Shown piece by piece: positions 59,701-64,000 of a stretch of DNA of 64,000 nucleotides. This stretch comes from PALSA-1353 sp050014015. Lineage in GTDB: Bacteria > Planctomycetota > Phycisphaerae > Tepidisphaerales > Tepidisphaeraceae. Below the pieces are notes generated by a model. That model was not told the origin of the DNA, did not search any database, and saw only the letters and a program-made list of their open reading frames with translations. Made by a program: the position numbers and the translations under genes. Where the stretch lies: the NCBI GenBank assembly GCA_050014015.1, contig JBEKEC010000013.1, positions 21,000 to 84,999 of the forward strand, in the 5' to 3' direction. How positions within the stretch are numbered: the first letter of the stretch is position 1; each line of letters opens with the position of its first letter.

Positions 59701-60435
59701 ATGTCCCGAGTCCCCCCGGTGGCCCGGCTGGCCACGCTTCTCATCCTCATCGTCGCGACATTCATCAACCTGCGGCTCCAGCTCCTTGGTGTGATGATCG
59801 CCGCCCTGGCGATTGCGTTGGCGGCGGACAATCTCCTGCCAAGATTCCTGAAATTTCTGGCATTCGTTCAATTGCCGATGACGGTCATGCTCGTCGCCGT
59901 CTGGGGCTGGGTCGCCAAAGCGCCGCCCGGCATGCCGATGGGCTCCGACCCGCGCGGCGGAGCGATGTTCGCCCTTCTCATTGCCCTTCGCCTGACCGTG
60001 CTCGGCGGCGCGTTTCAGTTGATCATGCTCTCCATCCCTTCGCGCCTTTTGCCCGCGACCCTGCGCGGATGGGGCCTGAGCGGCGAAGGACTGGTCGTCG
60101 CCCTCGGCGTTTTTGCCGTCGAACCGGAACTCAAACTGCGCGCCGAACAAATCCTCGTCGCCCGCCGCGCTCGCGGACTCCTCGGCGGCAGCCGGTGGGC
60201 GGGACTCAAACAATTGCCCCGGCTTCTGCGCCCGCTGTTCGTCTGGTCGATTCGCTCCGCCGTCCACCGCGCCGAGGTATGGGAACAACGCGCCATGCTT
60301 CTGCGGGTTCAGCGGCTCCCCACCGAATCGCTGCCGTTTTCGCCCGTCGCCGGCGCCGTCTCGGTGACGCTTTCGCTTGTTTGGCTCGCGGTGGCAATCG
60401 CCTTCCGCTGGCCGGGATTGCTGGGGTTCCGATGA
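59701..60435 (+). CDS. ecfT: ECF transporter transmembrane T component (EcfT)
   Basis: The 244-residue product has the EcfT pattern: N-terminal helices (ATLLILIVATFINLRLQLLG), a cytoplasmic stretch rich in Arg with coupling-helix motifs (LLGGSRWAGLKQLPRLLRPL, then SAVHRAEVWEQRAMLLRV, where the EQRAMxxR-like sequence stands for the family Ala-Arg-Gly/Ala-Arg-X motif), and a final helix. It links the S component to the ATPases. The stop overlaps the start of the ATPase gene (ATGA at 60432-60435). Confidence 0.82.
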   Translation: MSRVPPVARLATLLILIVATFINLRLQLLGVMIAALAIALAADNLLPRFLKFLAFVQLPMTVMLVAVWGWVAKAPPGMPMGSDPRGGAMFALLIALRLTVLGGAFQLIMLSIPSRLLPATLRGWGLSGEGLVVALGVFAVEPELKLRAEQILVARRARGLLGGSRWAGLKQLPRLLRPLFVWSIRSAVHRAEVWEQRAMLLRVQRLPTESLPFSPVAGAVSVTLSLVWLAVAIAFRWPGLLGFR

Positions 60436-61661
60436 GCCGAAAATCCACCGAGCTTCTTCTGGCCGCGCTGGACGATAAGCGCATCCTCGCCATCGACGGG
60501 CCGAATTTCTCCGGCCGCTCCGACCTCCTGCGCCGATTCTGCCGCGTCATTTCCGACGGCCGGATGTACCTCGGTCCGGAGGTCTATTTCGCACTTTCGG
60601 GCCTCACCACCTCCGTCCGCCAGGAACTTGAGCTCCACGCCGGCGGGTCCCTGGAATCCTCTGATTGCCTTGAATCCGCCGAGCAACTGAAACTCACAAA
60701 ACTCTTCGAGCAGCATCCCGCGACCCTTTCCGGCGGAGAGCAAACGTGCCTGGCCGTCTTGTGCGCGATAATTCTCAAGCCCAAAATCCTCGCCATCGAC
60801 TGCGCACTGGAGCAACTGGACAGCCACAAGCTTCAGACCGCGCTTGATCTGCTTCAAGGGGCAACCGGGCCGATGGGCGGGGCCGTCATTACCGACAATC
60901 GCCTGGATGAATGGAACCGTGCAATCCAAACCGTCACCATCGCCGATTTGTCGCCCGATCCGTCTCGTCATCCGGCCATCGCGCCGCTCGATCCATCCCA
61001 AATCGATCGCCTCGACCCCGTTTCCGCTCCGGTGCTTGAATTGAAAAATGTCACCGCCGCCTACGCCAGAAGTTCGGAGGTTCTCCGGGGCGTCTCACTG
61101 ACTCTGCAACCCGGGCGCGTTTACACTCTGCAAGGCCCCAACGGCAGCGGCAAAAGCACGCTGGCGAAAGTTTTGTCCGGCGTCCTTCGTCCTGTCGGTG
61201 GTCAGATTTTCGTGAACAACGCCGCTTCCAATATATCGAAAACCCCCGGTCGAATCGCCGGATATCACCTGCAAAATCCCGATGTCGGGCTGTTCGAGGC
61301 AAGCGTCCGGGCCGAATTGGGATTCAAGTCCGGCTCGATCAACGCCTCGGCGGTTACCGCCGTTCGCGACGCATTCGGCTTGCAGGATTTCGCGGCGTCC
61401 AATCCCCTGGCTCTGCCATTTCCCGTGCGCAAGCGAGTGTCGCTTGCCGCAACCATCGCGCGCCTGCCGCCGTGGATCATTCTCGACGAGCCAACGCTCG
61501 GCGCCGATGCCGCAACCATTGTCGCCCTGGCGCAAATCATCCAATCGCTTTCACGGAAACAGCATGGAGTCATCGTGATCTCGCATTCGAGAAAGCTGCT
61601 GGACATACTTCGGGGGAATGAATTGAAAATCGAAAATGGCCAGGTATTTGCGGCGAATTGA
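60432..61661 (+). CDS. Fused two-domain ECF ATPase with one degenerate site
   Basis: The 409-residue protein has two ABC domains in one chain. Domain 1 has a degenerate Walker A (GPNFSGRS, Lys replaced by Arg), an intact signature (LSGGEQ near 99) and a Walker B without the catalytic Glu (ILAIDC). Domain 2 has an intact Walker A (GPNGSGKST near 236), an intact Walker B (WIILDEPT) and a degenerate signature (LPFPVRKRVSLAA). In the head-to-tail dimer one ATP site would be complete (domain 2 Walker plus domain 1 signature) and the other dead. It energises the S/T pair upstream. The S, T and A genes form one operon. Confidence 0.85.
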   Translation: MSRKSTELLLAALDDKRILAIDGPNFSGRSDLLRRFCRVISDGRMYLGPEVYFALSGLTTSVRQELELHAGGSLESSDCLESAEQLKLTKLFEQHPATLSGGEQTCLAVLCAIILKPKILAIDCALEQLDSHKLQTALDLLQGATGPMGGAVITDNRLDEWNRAIQTVTIADLSPDPSRHPAIAPLDPSQIDRLDPVSAPVLELKNVTAAYARSSEVLRGVSLTLQPGRVYTLQGPNGSGKSTLAKVLSGVLRPVGGQIFVNNAASNISKTPGRIAGYHLQNPDVGLFEASVRAELGFKSGSINASAVTAVRDAFGLQDFAASNPLALPFPVRKRVSLAATIARLPPWIILDEPTLGADAATIVALAQIIQSLSRKQHGVIVISHSRKLLDILRGNELKIENGQVFAAN

Positions 61662-61664
61662 GGC

Positions 61665-62243
61665 TCACTCCGCAATCGCGATTTTTCCGATCATGTTGCG
61701 AACCTCAGCGATTTTGTCCGTGAGGGAAGGATATGCGGCGACCTTCTGGAAATGCGGGTGGCCGGACCACAATTTTGCCAGCGATTCACCGCTGGCCACG
61801 GCGGCGGCGGCGTCCTCGAACCGGCAGGCGTTGGAATCGCTGCCATCGAAGATGCCGATGGCGGCGGCGGTTTGCATCCAGATGACGTGGCTGTAGCGCG
61901 CCAACTCGGCGGCGAGGGAAGTTCCAAGATCGGCCCAATAGGCGTCGGGGCCGTCGGGCCAATAAGCGGCGCCGTCGATGGTTCCACGATCCAGAATCAG
62001 AATCTTATCGGGGTGCTGAGTCGCCAATCGCTCTTCCTGGCTGCGTTGAAGGTGATAGATTTGCCGCTGAAGCTGGCGGCGACCCACCACGTCAACCAAA
62101 TCCCAGCGCGTGTGCGCGTGGGAATAAACCTGAGTCGCGGCCTCGGGAACGACGACAAATCGCTTGGGGTCGCTCTGGGCGATTGCGTTGGAGACGACCG
62201 TTTTTCCCGAGCCGGGACCACCGGTTAGAACGACACTCTTCAT
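61665..62243 (-). CDS. P-loop kinase/NTPase (AAA_28, NadR-like)
   Basis: From the ATG at 62243 the product is 192 residues. It begins KSVVLTGGPGSGKTVVSNAI (Walker A) and continues FVVVPEAATQVYSHAHTRWD and KILILDRGTIDGAAYWPDG. Together with the DRG motif this resembles the ATP-dependent nucleoside/nucleotide kinase group AAA_28. The substrate is unknown. It converges on the ECF operon, with three bases between them. The frame continues nine codons upstream to 62270, but ATG 62243 gives the family start. Confidence 0.8.
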   Translation of the reverse strand: MKSVVLTGGPGSGKTVVSNAIAQSDPKRFVVVPEAATQVYSHAHTRWDLVDVVGRRQLQRQIYHLQRSQEERLATQHPDKILILDRGTIDGAAYWPDGPDAYWADLGTSLAAELARYSHVIWMQTAAAIGIFDGSDSNACRFEDAAAAVASGESLAKLWSGHPHFQKVAAYPSLTDKIAEVRNMIGKIAIAE

Positions 62244-62294
62244 GCTCCCGTATAATCCATGAAAGGGCATGATCGGGCAACCCGGGGCATTCGT

Positions 62295-62594
62295 CTATGC
62301 GGCGGTGCCTACCCAGGGTTTGATCTTCGCCAGGGCCTTGCTCAGCGCTTGTTCTGCAACCTCGGTATCGTACGCGGCCTGTGCCCTGAGCCAATAGCCG
62401 TTGGATAGGCCGAAGAAGCGGCAAAAACGCAGGTCCGTATCGGCCGTGATGGCACGTTTTCCAGCCACGATCTGGCCGATCCGCTGGGCCGGCACGCCGA
62501 TCTCCTTTGCCAGGCGGTACTGCGAAATGCCCATCGGAACAAGGAATTCCTCGCGCAGAAGTTCGCCGGGCGTTACGGGCTTGAGCTTTCGCAT
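62295..62594 (-). CDS. higA: HigA-type antitoxin
   Basis: The 99-residue product is an Xre-type DNA-binding antitoxin (TPGELLREEFLVPMGISQYR, LAKEIGVPAQRIGQIVAGKR, AITADTDLRFCRFFGLSNGY), the VapI/HigA subfamily. It follows the toxin gene by 12 bases; in HigBA the toxin comes first, as here. It neutralises HigB and represses the operon. Confidence 0.92.
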   Translation of the reverse strand: MRKLKPVTPGELLREEFLVPMGISQYRLAKEIGVPAQRIGQIVAGKRAITADTDLRFCRFFGLSNGYWLRAQAAYDTEVAEQALSKALAKIKPWVGTAA

Positions 62595-62606
62595 GGTCTT
62601 TCTCCG

Positions 62607-62885
62607 TTAATGATAGTCGACAATCTCCACGTCCTCGGCGCCGGCAACCGTCCAGCGGAAGCAGACGCGGAACTGGTCATTCACGCGGATGCTGTGTTGT
62701 CCCGCGCGGTTGCCGCTTAGCGCTTCCAGCCGATTTCCCGGCGGGACGCGAAGATCTTGAAGCTGCCTGGCAATCTGCAACTGCCGCAATTTGCGTCGCG
62801 CGACCGATTCAACGTTCGCGAACCGTTTCACCCGCCGACCGTTCGCCAGAGCCTCGGTATCGGCACTCTTGAACGACAGGATCAT
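62607..62885 (-). CDS. higB: HigB-type toxin (RelE/ParE superfamily)
   Basis: The 92-residue product has the RelE-like fold of HigB: ILSFKSADTEALANGRRVKR, RKLRQLQIARQLQDLRVPPG, LSGNRAGQHSIRVNDQFRVC and FRWTVAGAEDVEIVDYH at the end. HigB is a ribosome-dependent mRNA endonuclease. The module is complete and likely stabilises this chromosomal region or acts in stress response. Confidence 0.92.
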   Translation of the reverse strand: MILSFKSADTEALANGRRVKRFANVESVARRKLRQLQIARQLQDLRVPPGNRLEALSGNRAGQHSIRVNDQFRVCFRWTVAGAEDVEIVDYH

Positions 62886-63044
62886 TACTCAAAATAGTAA
62901 CGCGACGCGTGACGAACGTCAATTGCGAGGTCTCGCTTGACTTTGCTCCCTGTGCGACGAAGCTAATTGGATGGCGTTTCCGTCACGGAGAAACGTCCTC
63001 CAAGGGTGTTCTAACAACATGCTTGCATCGGGAAAGGGTACCCC

Positions 63045-63707
63045 ATGAACAACATTCAAACGATCAGTGTGGCTGGCGACATCGCTCTGGCTGAACTGGA
63101 TCGCCTTCGTGCTGAATATCGATCGGGCGGGCTTTATCCCATCCTTCTCGGAGACGCCGACGACAAAAGCCGTATCCTCGAAAATATCAACGAAGGGGAC
63201 GGTCATTCCGAAATACTCGATTATTCCCGTAAAGTCGATCCCCACAAGTGGATGGAAGACCGACGGCGACTCGACCCTGACGCCTATCAGGATGAGGAAG
63301 GAACCTGGCCGAATCGCGCGGACAAAATGGGAATTGTTACTCATATAGACATTCGAACCCGGAAGCCCAAATGTGAAGTGTTTATCGCGCTGTTGAGTTT
63401 AAACAGCCCCTGGGAGGCGTTTGCATACCTGAATTGGGGTGGTTGGAACGACTGCCCAGAACCCGCTGTCCATTGCGCGTTCCACAAATATTGGGCTGAG
63501 CGACACGGCGCGGAAGTTGTCAGCATTACGGGCGATGTCGTGCAATGTAACGTCGCTCGCCCGCCGACAGATCGCGCGGCGAGCCTGGCGCTGGCACGTG
63601 AGCAGTATATGTATTGTTATGATATCGTCGCGCAAGGCACGGAGACTATTGCGGCTTTGGCCGCTGGCCTATTGAACGCGCACTATTGGTACTTCTGGTG
63701 GGACTGA
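63045..63707 (+). CDS. DUF4253 protein
   Basis: The 220-residue product has the DUF4253 domain in its C-terminal half (EAFAYLNWGGWNDCPEPAVH, then CAFHKYWAERHGAEVVSITG, DVVQCNVARPPTDRAASLAL and AREQYMYCYDIVAQGTETIA, ending WYFWWD). The first half is charged and unassigned. DUF4253 proteins occur near toxin and immunity genes and in many bacteria, but no biochemical role is established. It is divergent from the HigBA module. Confidence 0.82.
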   Translation: MNNIQTISVAGDIALAELDRLRAEYRSGGLYPILLGDADDKSRILENINEGDGHSEILDYSRKVDPHKWMEDRRRLDPDAYQDEEGTWPNRADKMGIVTHIDIRTRKPKCEVFIALLSLNSPWEAFAYLNWGGWNDCPEPAVHCAFHKYWAERHGAEVVSITGDVVQCNVARPPTDRAASLALAREQYMYCYDIVAQGTETIAALAAGLLNAHYWYFWWD

Positions 63708-64000
63708 TGCCTTGGTAAATCGCTGAAGTTTCGATTGATTCGGCGCCCCGTAATCCTCCCCCTAAAAACCAGATGGCCCACGAAGTGACTCGCGACGTCA
63801 CCGCATGGGCCTTCATCAGCTTTCGCCGACAATCCTGGTATCGGACCGATTCTCTAGGCAACCTGCTCCCGGGCCTGGGCCCGCCTCGGTCCGCTCAGCA
63901 TGAAACAACAGTTGCCTGCCATTTCATACAGACGGTTGGATCGCGGCAGTCTCCGCCGCGATCGCCCGCCCAATAGGGCGGCATGGCGGTTTCCCGACTG
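63708..64000. other. Window end, no gene assigned
   Basis: The last roughly 290 bases contain only short frames on either strand; the one at 63773-63976 and the antisense one at 63646-63861 have no recognisable family. A gene running off the right edge on either strand cannot be excluded. Confidence 0.4.

Noticed and set aside
59170..60288. A 372-residue minus-strand open frame
   Set aside because: It is antisense to the ECF S and T genes and is made of charged low-complexity sequence.
62919..63344. A 141-residue minus-strand frame
   Set aside because: It is antisense to the DUF4253 gene, which has a clear family match.

Overview
The window looks like chromosomal DNA of a Planctomycetota bacterium, most likely class Phycisphaerae. 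The evidence is the number of secreted proteins ending in a PEP-CTERM sorting tail (VPEP/MPEP, a hydrophobic helix, then an Arg cluster), a dockerin-like EF-hand repeat of the GDANLDGLVNAADF type fused to such a tail, a DUF1844 protein, and a planctomycete-type integrase clade. Lipid A synthesis (LpxI), a polysaccharide ABC exporter and HslUV are present, so the cell is Gram-negative-like with an outer membrane.

Layout. 1-3141 is the 3' part of a giant secreted repeat protein. 3.2-6.7 kb is a graveyard of IS66, IS1380 and integrase remnants around one small secreted-protein gene. A tRNA-Asp gene (6745-6818, minus) then marks the left end of a 20.1 kb integrative element (about 6778-26906). 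The element is bounded by a 43-bp direct repeat of the 5' half of that tRNA. Paired ACTACGCTCG motifs lie about 90 bp inside each end, and a tyrosine recombinase sits just inside the left end. It carries a primase-helicase replication module, small DNA-binding proteins, two PEP-CTERM cargo genes, an Xre regulator, an AbiE-like nucleotidyltransferase/winged-helix pair, a seven-gene minus-strand operon with virion or tail-like proteins, and a plus-strand operon of small unknown genes that starts with a candidate leaderless micropeptide.

Right of the element the chromosome resumes. It holds an RNase HII-like gene and a DUF1844 gene, then a surface-polysaccharide locus (GT2, Wzm/Wzt exporter, and a translationally coupled methyltransferase, kinase-GT-GT and GT-methyltransferase set). 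After that come lpxI, hslU, an S33-type hydrolase, an S41 protease-sialidase-like fusion, a PEP-CTERM protein, a PEGA lipoprotein, a membrane phosphoesterase, a VWA protein, hslV (unlinked from hslU), two GNAT acetyltransferases, a GH29 fucosidase, an ECF transporter operon, a P-loop kinase, a HigBA module and a DUF4253 protein.

Three kinds of structure are not explained by ordinary genes. First, a 20-bp palindrome, GTGGAGGC-GAA-GCCTTCCAC and close variants, occurs at nine sites inside three different protein-coding genes. It is read in several frames and always keeps the host frame open, like the palindromic elements of Rickettsia. Second, decayed 3' ends of genes (hslU, the PEGA lipoprotein, a GNAT gene, an element gene) lie near their intact copies. 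Third, families of nested inverted repeats fill many intergenic gaps, some in two near-identical copies.
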